A stretch of DNA of 64,000 nucleotides from Mycobacterium sp. ITM-2016-00316 (GCF_002968335.2 NZ_CP134398.1:3472001-3536000); one strand, 5' to 3'. Positions 1 to 8,752 are shown, numbered from the stretch's first letter. Program-made: numbers and translations. The notes: generated by a model not told the origin, from the letters alone.

Positions 1-611
1 ACCACCTCGATATCGTGTTTTTCCTGCTTTTTGAGCTTCGGCGGGTCGGTCAGCGGGTAGACCACGCCGTCGACGCGCACCCGGCTGTAGCCCTGTGAGT
101 TGAGCTTGTCGAAGAGGTCGACGAACTCACCCTTGCGGGTGCGCACGACCGGGGCCAGCACCTGGAACTTGGCACCTTCCTCCATGGCCAGCACCTGGTC
201 GACGATCTGCTGCGGGGTCTGCCGGGCGATGCGCTCCCCGCAGACCGGGCAGTGCGGAGTGCCGGCCCGCGCGTACAGCAGGCGCAGGTAGTCGTAGACC
301 TCGGTGATGGTGCCGACGGTGGAGCGCGGGTTGCGGTTGGTGGACTTCTGGTCGATGGAGACCGCCGGGGACAGGCCCTCGATGAAGTCGACGTCGGGTT
401 TGTCCATCTGGCCCAGGAACTGGCGCGCGTAGGCCGACAGCGATTCGACGTAGCGGCGCTGGCCCTCGGCGAAGATCGTGTCGAAGGCCAGCGATGACTT
501 CCCGGATCCGGACAGACCGGTGAACACGATCAGCGCGTCACGCGGCAGATCAAGGTCGACGCCACGCAGATTGTGCTCGCGCGCACCCTTGACGATCAGA
601 CGATCAGACAC
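1..611 (-). CDS. uvrA: Excinuclease ABC subunit A, N-terminal part (runs off the window)
   Basis: UvrA is the damage-recognising ATPase of nucleotide excision repair and loads UvrB. The first 203 or so codons are here and the rest lies left of base 1. The GTG start at 611 follows a purine-rich ribosome site (AAAGGGGAAG). The product opens [18 protein letters not shown], and the first Walker A motif (GLSGSGKSS) lies near residues 32-40. The signature stretch [15 protein letters not shown] and a CPVC half of the first zinc module follow. This is the canonical UvrA beginning. Its position next to an MBL hydrolase and near uvrB matches mycobacterial gene order. Confidence 0.97.
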   Translation of the reverse strand, partial: MSDRLIVKGAREHNLRGVDLDLPRDALIVFTGLSGSGKSSLAFDTIFAEGQRRYVESLSAYARQFLGQMDKPDVDFIEGLSPAVSIDQKSTNRNPRSTVGTITEVYDYLRLLYARAGTPHCPVCGERIARQTPQQIVDQVLAMEEGAKFQVLAPVVRTRKGEFVDLFDKLNSQGYSRVRVDGVVYPLTDPPKLKKQEKHDIEV

Positions 612-696
612 ACTTCCCCTTTTCAGTCCTGCCCAGGGCACAAGAGCCCACGGCCAATGCTAGGTGCACCCACCGACAAGCCCGAGTCGAGACGGA

Positions 697-709
697 TAGC
701 GTGGGACGA
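697..709 (+). promoter_or_regulatory. Leaderless promoter -10 box for the MBL hydrolase
   Basis: TAGCGT at 697-702 fits the mycobacterial -10 consensus TANNNT and is followed by exactly 7 bases before the ATG at 710, so transcription would start on the A of the start codon. No Shine-Dalgarno sequence is present. It lies between the divergent uvrA and MBL genes. Confidence 0.6.
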
Positions 710-1384
710 ATGACAGCCCTCGTCGATACCTACACCGGCCATGTCGACCCCGGTGCCGCCGCGCGGCGCACCCTGCCCGCGGCGACCATCGTCAAGGCAT
801 CGGTCGGCCAGATGGACAACAACGCCTACCTCGTCACGTGTTCCGCGACCGGGAAAACCCTGCTCATCGACGCCGCCAACGACGCCGATTCCCTCATCGA
901 GCTGATCACCGAACACGCCCCCGATATCGCGCTCATCGTGACCAGTCATCAGCACGCCGACCACTGGCAGGCGCTCGCCGCTGTGGCGGAGGCCACCGGC
1001 GCACCGACCGCGGCGCACGCCCTGGACGCCGAGCCGCTGCCGGTCACCCCGGACCGCATCCTCGCCGACGGCGACACCGTCACCGTCGGCGAACTCACCT
1101 TCGACGTGATTCACCTCCAAGGACATACCGAGGGCTCGGTCGCGCTCGCCCTGAGGGGCGCTGACGGCGAGGTCACCCATCTGTTCACCGGGGATTGCCT
1201 GTTCCCGGGAGGGATCGGCAAAACCTGGAAGGACGGCGACTTCGACCGGTTGCTCGACGACGTGTCGAGCAAGGTGTTCGACGTATACCCGGATTCCACC
1301 GTGGTCTACCCCGGCCACGGTGATGACACCACGCTGGGCGCCGAACGGCCGCACCTGGCCGACTGGAAGCAACGCGGATGGTGA
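710..1384 (+). CDS. MBL-fold metallo-hydrolase (Rv1637c-like)
   Basis: Metallo-beta-lactamase-fold hydrolase of glyoxalase II type. The metal motif SHQHADHW is visible near residue 80, followed by a conserved histidine (LQGHTEGS), the bridging aspartate in FTGDCLFPGG, and a final histidine in VYPGHGDDT. At 224 aa it is a compact cytosolic hydrolase; its substrate cannot be read from sequence. The ATG at 710 is preferred over the upstream GTG at 701 because a -10 box is placed for leaderless transcription from 710. It is divergent from uvrA, as in M. tuberculosis. Its last codons overlap the DUF427 gene. Confidence 0.9.
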   Translation: MTALVDTYTGHVDPGAAARRTLPAATIVKASVGQMDNNAYLVTCSATGKTLLIDAANDADSLIELITEHAPDIALIVTSHQHADHWQALAAVAEATGAPTAAHALDAEPLPVTPDRILADGDTVTVGELTFDVIHLQGHTEGSVALALRGADGEVTHLFTGDCLFPGGIGKTWKDGDFDRLLDDVSSKVFDVYPDSTVVYPGHGDDTTLGAERPHLADWKQRGW

Positions 1385-1875
1385 GGCCCACACCGGACAA
1401 ACCCGGCCCCGGCCAGGAATCGGTCTGGGATTACCCGCGCCCGCCGCGGCTCGAGGAGTTCCATGGCTCGATCACCATCGATCTGGGTGGCGAGCGGATC
1501 GCGTCGACGGATCACGGCTGGCGGGTACTGGAAACCAGCCACCCTCCGACCTACTACCTGCCCCGCGCGGCCTTCGCCCCCGGTGCCCTGCGCGAGGCGA
1601 CCGGGTCGTCGTGGTGTGAATGGAAAGGCCGGGCCGCCTACTTCGACCTGGTCGCCGGAGACACCGTGGCGCCACGGGCGGCGTGGACGTATCCGTCACC
1701 GACCTCCGGGTTCGAAGCCCTGACCGGCGCCATCGCGGTGATGGCCGCCGCGGTGGACCGCGCCACGGTCAACGGCGAGGACGTCGTTGCCCAACCCGGC
1801 GGCTTCTACGGCGGCTGGATCACCAGCTGGGTGACCGGCCCGTTCAAGGGCATACCCGGGTCGATGGGCTGGTGA
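1378..1875 (+). CDS. DUF427 domain protein
   Basis: 165-residue protein of the DUF427 family, a small beta-rich fold of unknown function common in actinobacteria. Family hallmarks visible are the N-terminal GERIASTDHGWRVLETSHPPTYYLP-type segment (split here by description only), the CEWKGRAAYFDL motif and a C-terminal FYGGWITSW segment. The ATG overlaps the last codons of the MBL gene, so the two are likely co-transcribed and translationally coupled. The next gene on the right converges only 3 bases after the stop. Confidence 0.85.
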   Translation: MVRPTPDKPGPGQESVWDYPRPPRLEEFHGSITIDLGGERIASTDHGWRVLETSHPPTYYLPRAAFAPGALREATGSSWCEWKGRAAYFDLVAGDTVAPRAAWTYPSPTSGFEALTGAIAVMAAAVDRATVNGEDVVAQPGGFYGGWITSWVTGPFKGIPGSMGW

Positions 1876-1878
1876 GCT

Positions 1879-2793
1879 TCAGAGCTTCGCGATGACCTGC
1901 TCCCCGAACTGCGCGATGACGTCCGTCGCCCGCGCCAGGCTCTCGCCGGGCACCTGGACCTGAATCCAGGTCACGCCGAGATCGGCGAGCTGCTGCACGC
2001 CGCCCAGATAGGCCGCGGCATCGAAGTCCTCAACCCCGGGCACGCCACCGACGGCATTGCTGAAGGTGACGTCGACGGTTGTCGGGTCCCGGCCGGCTTC
2101 ATCGAGGCGCCGTCGGAGGTCGTCGATCCCGGCCTTCAGGGTCTCCAGCGAATCCATCGGGTCGGTCCGCGCGGTCTGGGCGAGCACACCGGCCGCCGGG
2201 AACGGGCACCAGCCGTCACCATGCTCGGCGACGCGGCGGCGTGCGGCGGCGGTGTTGCCGCCGATCCAGATCGGCGGCGGTTCGGTGGGCCGGGGGTGCG
2301 CGGTGATCCCGGCGGCGGTGAAATGCCGGCCATCGAAGCTGATGTCGTCACCGGCCCAGACCGCGCGGATGACGTGCAGCGCCTCTTCGACCAATGCACC
2401 ACGCTCGTCGAAATTCACACCGAGCGCAGCGAATTCACGTTTGAGGTAGCCGACGCCTACGGCAAGGGTGAACCGCCCGCCGGACAGCAGGTCCAGTGTC
2501 GCGCCGGCCTTGGCGACGACGAACGGATTCCGGTACGGCAGTACCACCACGTTGGGGATCAGCCGCAGCGTGGCGGTGTGGGCCGCAGCGAAACCCATGG
2601 CCACGAAGGGGTCCAGCGCATCGTGTCCGCCGGCGTCCAGCCATTTCTGGGTCGGCGCAGGATGATCGGTGAACCCGAACCCGTCGAAACCCGCCGCCTC
2701 CGCTGCCGCGGCCACCGCCGCCACCCCGGCCCCGGTGACGAACTCCGGGTTGTAAGGATGGCTGTGCATCGGATAGGTGAAGGCGAATTTCAT
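1879..2793 (-). CDS. LLM-class F420-dependent oxidoreductase
   Basis: 304-aa luciferase-like TIM-barrel oxidoreductase. It shows the typical start MKFAFTYPM, a substrate-pocket segment FDGFGFTDHPAP, the barrel motif LRLIPNVVVLPYRNP, the SGGRFTLAVGVGYLKREF stretch and PPIWIGGN, all standard for the F420-using luciferase-like monooxygenase family. Mycobacteria have many such enzymes and the substrate is not deducible. Its start overlaps the stop of the upstream acyl-CoA dehydrogenase gene by 4 bases, so the two form an operon. Confidence 0.9.
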   Translation of the reverse strand: MKFAFTYPMHSHPYNPEFVTGAGVAAVAAAAEAAGFDGFGFTDHPAPTQKWLDAGGHDALDPFVAMGFAAAHTATLRLIPNVVVLPYRNPFVVAKAGATLDLLSGGRFTLAVGVGYLKREFAALGVNFDERGALVEEALHVIRAVWAGDDISFDGRHFTAAGITAHPRPTEPPPIWIGGNTAAARRRVAEHGDGWCPFPAAGVLAQTARTDPMDSLETLKAGIDDLRRRLDEAGRDPTTVDVTFSNAVGGVPGVEDFDAAAYLGGVQQLADLGVTWIQVQVPGESLARATDVIAQFGEQVIAKL

Positions 2794-3938
2794 CGAACAC
2801 CCTTCGGCGGAGCGTAGATCGGCCGCGGCAGGCCGAGTGCGTGCGCAGCGATCATGTTGCGGAACACTTCGAGCGTTCCGCCGTAGATACCCGTCGGCCC
2901 TGCCAGCCGGAAGATGTGCTCTGCTCCGCCGGTGTCGGCGGCGCCCGGGGTATCGACCGGCAACGCACCGGCGGAACCGAGCAGGTCCATCAGATCGGGC
3001 GCGATGTCCCGCATGGTCTGCGCGATGGCGACCCGGCCGTACATATCGGAGGCACTCATGGCCGCCTCCAGGCGCGCCACCGCCCGGCCCAACCGGTAAT
3101 CGGGCGTGACTGTGCGGGCAACGCCGTCGACGGCATCAGCGGTCATCAGGATGTGCTCGGTCATGGTCGCGATCTTCTGCAGACCGCCGGCTTCACGCTC
3201 GATGGTGCCGTGTTCGGCATTGAGCGCCTCACGCAGCACCGCCCATCCCCCGTTCACATCCCCGATGCGGTACTCGTCATCCACACGGACATCGGTGTAG
3301 AAGGTGATGTTGGTGCGATCGCCGTCGACCGTGCGGATGGGTTGGATCTGCACACCTGGCGCATCCATCGGCACCAGGAACATGGTGAGGCTCTGATGTT
3401 TGGGGGCGGCCGGGTCGGTATTGGTGATCAGGAAGACGTACTGGGCGTTCTGGGCATTCGAGGTGAACATCTTGGAACCGTTGATGACCCAGGTGGATCC
3501 ATCTCTGACGGCACGCGTCTTACAGGTGGCCACATCCGAGCCGCCTTCGGGCTCGGTATAACCCAGACAGAGCCGCAGTTCACCGGAGAGCACACCGGGC
3601 AGTATCCGTTCGGCGAGCCCCGCAGTACCGAAGGCCTGCACCGATTTCGCCACCATGGCCGTTGTGCCCCAATGGAACCAGGGCGTGTGCGCGCGGCCGA
3701 TCTCCAGTTCCCAGATGCGCCGGCGCACCGCACTGAATCCGCCGTCGGCCTCAGACCGGTAGTCGGCGGCCAGGTATCCGGCCGCGCCGAGGGCCAAATG
3801 CACTGTCTCGTCGAAATTCTCGCCGGTCTCACGATCTCGGCGGATCACCTCTTCGGTGACGACCCCCGCGAGAAAACCGCGCAGCTCATGCTGAAACGCC
3901 TCGTCCTCGGCCGACAGCTGCACCCGAGAGAAATCCAC
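2790..3938 (-). CDS. Acyl-CoA dehydrogenase family protein (FadE-like)
   Basis: 382-residue flavoprotein of the acyl-CoA dehydrogenase family, expected to oxidise an acyl-CoA using FAD. Visible landmarks: the helical N-domain, LGYTEPEGGSDVATCKTRA at the FAD/substrate-binding loop, WVINGSKMFTSNAQNA in the middle beta-domain, and a C-terminal IYGGTLEVFRNMIAAHALGLPR segment typical of the family. The chain length is normal. The chain specificity and physiological pathway (lipid or sterol catabolism) cannot be read. It is first in a two-gene operon with the LLM oxidoreductase. Confidence 0.9.
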   Translation of the reverse strand: MDFSRVQLSAEDEAFQHELRGFLAGVVTEEVIRRDRETGENFDETVHLALGAAGYLAADYRSEADGGFSAVRRRIWELEIGRAHTPWFHWGTTAMVAKSVQAFGTAGLAERILPGVLSGELRLCLGYTEPEGGSDVATCKTRAVRDGSTWVINGSKMFTSNAQNAQYVFLITNTDPAAPKHQSLTMFLVPMDAPGVQIQPIRTVDGDRTNITFYTDVRVDDEYRIGDVNGGWAVLREALNAEHGTIEREAGGLQKIATMTEHILMTADAVDGVARTVTPDYRLGRAVARLEAAMSASDMYGRVAIAQTMRDIAPDLMDLLGSAGALPVDTPGAADTGGAEHIFRLAGPTGIYGGTLEVFRNMIAAHALGLPRPIYAPPKGVR

Positions 3939-3988
3939 CCCGATACCGTGACACTTGCGCCGCTATTTGTAAAGATCGACGCGCGCAC

Positions 3989-4037
3989 AAAAGCCGAGGC
4001 CCGGCGCCACCGGATGAAGGTGACGCCGGGCCTCGGC
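3989..4037 (-). terminator. Intrinsic terminator after the universal stress gene
   Basis: Perfect 14-bp stem (3993-4006 with 4024-4037) that may extend through a CACC/GGTG inner pair. Read on the minus strand it is followed by TTTTGTGC, a short U-tract. It sits between the stop of the universal stress gene (4056) and the start of the acyl-CoA dehydrogenase. Confidence 0.75.
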
Positions 4038-4055
4038 CTGTGAGTCTGACGGGGG

Positions 4056-4499
4056 TCAGGACGTGTGCACGATGAGCACGTCGATCTTCGATCGACGGGC
4101 CACATTCGCGGGCACCGACCCGAGCAGGCGGCCCGCGATGGTGCTCAGACCGACGTTGCCGACCACCAGCAGGTCGGCCTTCTCGGCTTCGGCGAGCTCG
4201 ACCAGCGCGTCGACGGGAGCACCCACGATGGCCTTTTCCACCACTTCGGTGGCGCCGGCGGCCTTGGCCCGATCGGTGGCCTCCCGCAGGATCGCGTAGA
4301 TCGGTGCATTGCCGGTGGCCTTGTAGCCCTCGTCCTTGAGGACGTCGGCAGCGTGATGATCCTCGCTCTGCGGGAAGTAGGCGGTCGCGACGATCACTCG
4401 TGCACCCGATCCCCCGGCAATCTCCCCGGCCCGGTCCACCGCACGCAACGACGAATCAGATCCGTCCGTGCCGACCACCACGGTCCGATAGGCGCTCAT
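4056..4499 (-). CDS. Universal stress protein (Rv1636/TB15.3-like)
   Basis: 147-aa single-domain UspA-fold protein. It begins MSAYRTVVVGTDGSDSS with the conserved aspartate of the nucleotide site, and has the C-terminal ATP-binding signature G-2x-G-9x-G-S in VVGNVGLSTIAGRLLGSVP. The M. tuberculosis counterpart at the same map position (Rv1636) is a cAMP-binding universal stress protein, so nucleotide or cAMP binding is a reasonable inference here. It is monocistronic, with its own downstream terminator. Confidence 0.92.
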   Translation of the reverse strand: MSAYRTVVVGTDGSDSSLRAVDRAGEIAGGSGARVIVATAYFPQSEDHHAADVLKDEGYKATGNAPIYAILREATDRAKAAGATEVVEKAIVGAPVDALVELAEAEKADLLVVGNVGLSTIAGRLLGSVPANVARRSKIDVLIVHTS

Positions 4500-4737
4500 T
4501 CATGCCCTCCCAGTGTCGATTGCTAAGCCACCCGAGACATTAACGCGTTGCTCGACGGCCGTGGGGCCGATTCACCACACGCGGCGCGTCCTGCACTGTC
4601 TCGTCGGCGCTGTTCGGGTGTTGATGCTAGTCCGAAATGGCGCGCCTGCGGGGCATCAGTGAGGAACGTGACGGTCCCGGTCGGGGTGTTTGCGGACCGC
4701 ACGCGGTCCCCGAAGTGAGCCGGGTCAACCCAGATGG

Positions 4738-5616
4738 ATGACGCGACCGGTGTCACTTACATTGAGCGGTATCGGTACTTACGCGATCACCGGATCGGCC
4801 TCCGGCATGGGATCACACGCGGCCCGTCAGCTCACCGCGCGCGGGCACCGGGTGATCGGCGTCGACCTCAAGAATGCCGACGTCATCGCCGACCTCTCCG
4901 ACCCCGCGGGGCGACGCAGCGCGGCAGCCGAGGTGCTCGCGGCCGCTGGTGGCGTGCTCGACGGGGCCGTGCTGGCGGCCGGTCTGGGTCCCGGGTCCGG
5001 CCCCGACCGCAACCGGTTGATCGCACAGGTGAACTTCCTCGGCGTCGTCGAACCACTCCTGGCGTGGCGGCCGGCCCTGGCCGCGGCGGACCGCGCGAAG
5101 GTGGTCGTGCTCGCCAGCAACTCCACCACCACGGTGCCGATGGTGCCTCGTCGCACCATCAACGCCCTGCTCGCGCACGACCCGGACAAGGCGGTCCGCA
5201 GTATCCGCCTGCTCGGCAGGCACGGTTCGGCCCTGATGTACGCGGCCTCCAAGATCGCGGTCAGCCGGTGGGTGCGCCGGCATGCGGTCACGCCGCTGTG
5301 GGCGGGCGCGGGAATTCGGCTGAATGCGCTGGCGCCGGGCGCGATTCTGACGCCACTGCTGGAAGCCCAGCTCGCCGAGCCCTTGGAGGGCAGGGCGGTA
5401 CGCAGGTTCCCGATTCCCGTCGGCGGGTTCGGAGCGGCCGACCAGCTGGCGGAGTGGATCACCTTCATGCTGTCGGATTCCGCCGATTTTCTCTGCGGCA
5501 GCGTCATTTTCGTCGACGGCGGAACGGATGCCTTCTTCCGCACGGACGATTGGCCCAGCGGCGTGCCTGCCCGCGGGCTCCCGCGGTACCTGTGGCGCTT
5601 CGCCCGAGGCGCCTGA
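4738..5616 (+). CDS. SDR-family oxidoreductase
   Basis: Short-chain dehydrogenase/reductase of about 292 aa. The cofactor-binding glycine motif TGSASGMG lies near residue 15. The catalytic YAASKIAVSRW segment (Y and K four apart) follows, as does the RLNALAPGAILTPLL loop after the active site. The C-terminal CGSVIFVDGGTDA is typical of the classical type. The Asn of the usual NNAG motif is not clearly conserved; the family resembles coniferyl-alcohol-dehydrogenase-like SDRs. ATG 4738 gives a start just before the Rossmann fold; a further-upstream start at 4690 would add residues unlike the family. Confidence 0.85.
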   Translation: MTRPVSLTLSGIGTYAITGSASGMGSHAARQLTARGHRVIGVDLKNADVIADLSDPAGRRSAAAEVLAAAGGVLDGAVLAAGLGPGSGPDRNRLIAQVNFLGVVEPLLAWRPALAAADRAKVVVLASNSTTTVPMVPRRTINALLAHDPDKAVRSIRLLGRHGSALMYAASKIAVSRWVRRHAVTPLWAGAGIRLNALAPGAILTPLLEAQLAEPLEGRAVRRFPIPVGGFGAADQLAEWITFMLSDSADFLCGSVIFVDGGTDAFFRTDDWPSGVPARGLPRYLWRFARGA

Positions 5617-5680
5617 GCAACAGCGTGCGGCACCGCGGGTCGGAAGTCCCGGCGTCGAAAGATGTTGCGACCCCGGTGAT

Positions 5681-5719
5681 CGCCCCGTGCAGTCCCCTCG
5701 TCGCTGCCTGCACGGGGCG
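5681..5719. terminator. Bidirectional hairpin between convergent genes
   Basis: Perfect 12-bp stem CGCCCCGTGCAG (5681-5692) pairing with 5708-5719 around a 15-base loop, in the gap between the SDR stop (5616) and the convergent Asp23-cluster stop (5727). No strong U-tract on either side. Confidence 0.55.
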
Positions 5720-5726
5720 ACGGTCA

Positions 5727-6284
5727 TCAGGCCGGTTTCGGCCGCGACGTGGCAGCGGGTGCCGGGCGCACCAGCAGCTGGAACTCGATATCGGTGTCGG
5801 CGGCACGCCGCACATCCTGGGCGCAGTGCCGCGCGAGCCGGCGGACCTGCGCGGCCGTCGTGCTCGGCGGCACATCGGTGGTGATGCGCACCGTCGGGCG
5901 CCCGCCCGCCGTGCGGGTCGCCGCTTTCGCCGACTGCACAGCGGGGTGCCGGGCGAGGTCGGCGGCCGCGGCATCGGCCACCCGCGCCAGATCCACCGCA
6001 CCGACGTGTTCGGTGTCCATCGCCCGCACCGATCGGGGCCGCAGATGCAGCAGAAGCAGCCAGAGGCCGATGAGCACGGCGATTGCGCCGCCCACGCCGA
6101 GCGCCAGGGACCACCATGCCCAGTCCGGGGCACGCCCCAGCGAGGCCGCGTCGATCCGGGCCGCGGCCTCGCGGGCGAATGCCACATCGAGGCCGTAGCC
6201 GATCACCCACGCCGACCCGGCCAGCAGCAGCAGAGCGGCCACCGCGGTGAGCAACCGGTCCGTCACCCGCAGGAAGGGCGTCAT
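5727..6284 (-). CDS. Alkaline-shock-associated membrane anchor protein (AmaP-like)
   Basis: 185-aa protein with two N-terminal membrane segments (around residues 10-30 and 58-80) and a cytosolic C-terminal domain resembling the Asp23-type fold (VADAAAADLARHPAVQSAKAA..., VRITTDVPPSTTAAQ). It is the last gene of the five-gene Asp23 cluster, overlapping its upstream neighbour by 4 bases. In Firmicutes AmaP anchors Asp23 to the membrane. The actinobacterial relatives are less studied, so the anchoring role is inferred from topology and context. Confidence 0.7.
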   Translation of the reverse strand: MTPFLRVTDRLLTAVAALLLLAGSAWVIGYGLDVAFAREAAARIDAASLGRAPDWAWWSLALGVGGAIAVLIGLWLLLLHLRPRSVRAMDTEHVGAVDLARVADAAAADLARHPAVQSAKAATRTAGGRPTVRITTDVPPSTTAAQVRRLARHCAQDVRRAADTDIEFQLLVRPAPAATSRPKPA

Positions 6285-7030
6285 CGGGGTTCTCCTCCGT
6301 TGTCGGGGTTGTCAGCGTCGGGGACCGTCCAGTCCCGGACCTTGTTCCTGGGCACCCAGACGTGGTCGCCCACCGAGACGTGCGTCCGGCGCCGGGGGGT
6401 CACCGAGGCCACGAGCAGCAGCAGCCCGACAAGGGCGGTCACGGCGGCGATCGGCCAGACCCACCACTGCCACTGCGCATCGGCCGCCCACCGGAGAGCG
6501 GGCGCGATCCACGGGTCGGCGGAGTTGAGGGCATCCCGGATCGCCACCCCTCCCGCAGCGATCATGACGGCGGCGACGAGCACCCCGCCGTAGGTGGCCG
6601 TGGCGGCACGCCGCGGCGCGAAGCGTCGGTGCGCGACGCCGATCGGCTCACCGGCCGGGTCGGCGTCGTATGCATCGGCCACCTGCGCCGGCGTGCGATC
6701 GGACTCGACGGCTGTGATGGTGATGTCGACACGGTCCGGGCGTTCGGCCAGGGTCGCCTCCATCTCGTCGACCACTGCCGCGCGCACCGAGTCCAGGACC
6801 GCCGCACCGTCCACCGGCCAGGTGACGGCCACCTGTACGTCGACGGTCTGGGCTCCTTGTCCCCCGCCGATGCCGACGGAGGGCAGGGTGCGGCCGGGAA
6901 CCATCGCGCGTCGGGCCACCACACCGGGCACCGAGAGTGCGGCTCGCTCGATCAGTTGCCGGCGTACGCGGTCATCGATGACGGTGCGCCCGCGCGCGGC
7001 GTGCGGCTGCGCCGCCACATCGCTGGTCAC
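6281..7030 (-). CDS. Asp23-like N-domain / DUF6286 membrane protein
   Basis: 249-aa protein. Residues 1-115 or so look like an Asp23/Gls24 domain (RTVIDDRVRRQLIERAALSVPGV, VDVQVAVTWPV). Then come two membrane segments (about 147-165 and 185-210) and a C-terminal basic tail of DUF6286 type ending in VRDWTVPDADN. It overlaps the AmaP-like gene by 4 bases and lies 1 base from the small membrane gene upstream, so it is part of one translationally coupled operon probably linked to envelope stress. Confidence 0.75.
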   Translation of the reverse strand: MTSDVAAQPHAARGRTVIDDRVRRQLIERAALSVPGVVARRAMVPGRTLPSVGIGGGQGAQTVDVQVAVTWPVDGAAVLDSVRAAVVDEMEATLAERPDRVDITITAVESDRTPAQVADAYDADPAGEPIGVAHRRFAPRRAATATYGGVLVAAVMIAAGGVAIRDALNSADPWIAPALRWAADAQWQWWVWPIAAVTALVGLLLLVASVTPRRRTHVSVGDHVWVPRNKVRDWTVPDADNPDNGGEPR

Positions 7031-7031
7031 G

Positions 7032-7214
7032 TCAGCGCCCGGACCCGCGACCGAGTGCGGTCAGGTCGATCGTTCCGTCCAAGTGGGCACCGATCGCCGC
7101 GCCGGCGGCGCCCAGTACGAGAGCCAGCAGGAAGCCGATCAATCCGCCCGCGACGGCGGCGATGGCCAGCAGCAGCCCGGCGAAAAGTCCTGGCAGCAGA
7201 AACTTTTCGGTCAT
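7032..7214 (-). CDS. Small DUF2273-like membrane protein
   Basis: 60-aa, very hydrophobic protein with two transmembrane helices rich in Gly/Ala (residues 7-25 and 28-45) and a short charged tail. DUF2273-type small membrane proteins accompany Asp23 genes in other Gram-positives. The start overlaps the stop of the upstream Asp23-like gene by 4 bases. Function unknown; by analogy it belongs to the membrane platform of the Asp23 cluster. Confidence 0.7.
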   Translation of the reverse strand: MTEKFLLPGLFAGLLLAIAAVAGGLIGFLLALVLGAAGAAIGAHLDGTIDLTALGRGSGR

Positions 7215-7540
7215 TGCTTCTCCTGTGTGTTGAGAGGGTTTACGTGTTCGCTTGGGGGTGAGGTTGATTCGGGGGCCGAGACATCGCCCACGACGACATC
7301 GACGGGCACCCCCGCGGCGGCGCTGGCGGCGTGCCGCACCCGCTCAGCGGTTTCCAGCAGCGGCGATCGAAGTTCGAGGACCACATGCACTTTGCCTCCG
7401 GCGCCGTCCAGCCGGACCCCCCCGACGATGCGTCCGGGCAGATACGTCGCGGGCACGCCGGGCCCGGAGTGCAGACCGATCACACCATCGACGGCAGATA
7501 TCGCCGCGATGACGCGATCGATCCGCTCACTCGAGGTCAC
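7211..7540 (-). CDS. Short Asp23/Gls24-like protein
   Basis: 109-aa soluble protein with the core of an Asp23-type domain: an N-terminal helix (RIDRVIAAISAVDGVIGLHSG), two beta strands around GGVRLDG and GKVHVVLEL, then RVRHAASAAAGVPVDVVVGDV, the alternating pattern of the family. The C-terminal tail (after residue 90) is unstructured and Ser/Pro-rich. It sits between the full-length Asp23 gene and the small membrane gene with 4-base overlaps on both sides. Confidence 0.65.
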   Translation of the reverse strand: MTSSERIDRVIAAISAVDGVIGLHSGPGVPATYLPGRIVGGVRLDGAGGKVHVVLELRSPLLETAERVRHAASAAAGVPVDVVVGDVSAPESTSPPSEHVNPLNTQEKQ

Positions 7541-8013
7541 TGGACCCGGGGCTGTGCATCGGCCACGAGCGCCGCGCCGTCCTCGTCTTCGGCGAAATGG
7601 ACGTCATGGACGGTGATGTTGACCTCGGTCACTTCCAGACCGGTCATGTTCTCGACCGCGGAGATGACGTTGTTGCGGATCCCGTCGGCGAGATCGTGGA
7701 TGGCCACGCCGTACTCGGCGACGATGCCGATGTCCACGGCCGCCTGCCGCTCGCCGACCTCGACGCTGACACCCTGGGTGAGGCTGGTGGTTCCCGGCAA
7801 AGTCTCGCGGAGTTTCCCGACGACCCGAGCGGCCTGCCCGCCCAGATCATGCACGCCGTCCACCTCGCGAGTCGCGATACCGGCGATCTTGGACACCACG
7901 ACGTCGGCGATGGTGGTCACGCCGTGGTCGGATGCGAGCTTCTCCAGTTCCTTGCCTGCGGTGTCGGCCTGGGCGGCAGAGCTGACCTCACGGGACTGGG
8001 TTGCGGCGGTCAT
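7537..8013 (-). CDS. Asp23/Gls24 family envelope stress response protein
   Basis: 158-aa Asp23/Gls24 family member. Characteristic segments: VTTIADVVVSKIAGIATREVDGV, LTQGVSVEVGERQAAVDIGIVAEYGVAIHDLADGI and GLEVTEVNITVHDVHF. In Gram-positives this family forms membrane-anchored networks induced by alkaline or cell-wall stress. It is the first gene of the cluster and is divergent from the sigma-factor gene, so it is probably that sigma factor's target. The upstream region 8014-8156 contains the shared promoters. Confidence 0.9.
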   Translation of the reverse strand: MTAATQSREVSSAAQADTAGKELEKLASDHGVTTIADVVVSKIAGIATREVDGVHDLGGQAARVVGKLRETLPGTTSLTQGVSVEVGERQAAVDIGIVAEYGVAIHDLADGIRNNVISAVENMTGLEVTEVNITVHDVHFAEDEDGAALVADAQPRVQ

Positions 8014-8111
8014 CGTTGTCTCCTTCGATTGCTTTCCAGCTCGGATGCCTTCATCCGGCTCACTGGGTTAGACGCGGCGGGATGCGGGATGCGCACGCGC
8101 ACGAGATGTAG

Positions 8112-8124
8112 AACACACTGTGTT
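8112..8124. promoter_or_regulatory. Palindrome in the Asp23/sigma divergent promoter region
   Basis: AACACACTGTGTT is a 13-base palindrome with one central base, midway in the 143-base gap between the Asp23 operon start (8013) and the sigma factor start (8157). It could be an operator, but no regulator can be assigned. Confidence 0.3.
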
Positions 8125-8156
8125 TGAGGTCTTCGTTTTGTGGACAACATGCCGGG

Positions 8157-8702
8157 GTGCTGGACTCACTGCCCGACGAGACGCTTGCCCGACGGGCTCA
8201 ACGGGGCGACTCGGCAGCGTTCGATGTGCTGGTCGTGCGACATGCACCCGCGTTGCTGAAATTTGTCAGGCAAACCTATCCTGAGCCGAGCGACTGCGAT
8301 GACATCGTCCAGGAGACGTTCATTGCGGCGTGGAAGGCGCTGCCGACGTTCGCATTCCGGTCCAAGTTCCGGACCTGGCTGTACTCCTTGGCGTCACGAA
8401 AGACGATCGACGCCCTGCGCCGGCGGCGACCACAGAGTGATCTGGATTCGGCTCCAGAGACCGTGGATGTTCGGCCGGGCCCGGGACAGCGGGCCGAGCA
8501 TGCGGACTTCTTGGCGGCGCTGCACCGCGAACTGGCCACTCTGCCGTATCCGGCCCGCGCCGCATGGTGGCTACGTGAGGTCTACGACCTGCCGTTGGCC
8601 GAGATCGCCACGGTGCTGCACACGACGGAGGGTTCGGTACGCGGCCTGTTGCAGCGCACCCGAAAACGCCTGGCCACAACACTCGAGGAGTTTCGTCCAT
8701 GA
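8157..8702 (+). CDS. ECF-type RNA polymerase sigma factor
   Basis: 181-aa sigma-70 family factor of extracytoplasmic-function size. Region 2 is visible in CDDIVQETFIAAWKALPTFAFRSKFRTWLYSLASRKTIDALRRRR (described in parts), and region 4 in LPYPARAAWWLREVYDLPLAEIATVLHTTEGSVRGLLQRTRKRL. No classical ZAS anti-sigma gene follows; the next gene is a small Asp23-associated protein. GTG 8157 gives the common start just before DETLARRAQRGD; an upstream TTG at 8124 is possible. Divergence from the Asp23 operon suggests it controls that operon. Confidence 0.88.
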   Translation: MLDSLPDETLARRAQRGDSAAFDVLVVRHAPALLKFVRQTYPEPSDCDDIVQETFIAAWKALPTFAFRSKFRTWLYSLASRKTIDALRRRRPQSDLDSAPETVDVRPGPGQRAEHADFLAALHRELATLPYPARAAWWLREVYDLPLAEIATVLHTTEGSVRGLLQRTRKRLATTLEEFRP

Positions 8703-8752
8703 GAACCGCTCGGCTGTACAGCAGCAGCCACGTGGGTAAGACTGGAGGACAC

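Noticed and set aside
4734..6593. 619-codon plus-strand open frame across the SDR and Asp23 genes
   Set aside because: Arg/Gly/Ala-rich shadow crossing several real genes, with no family features.
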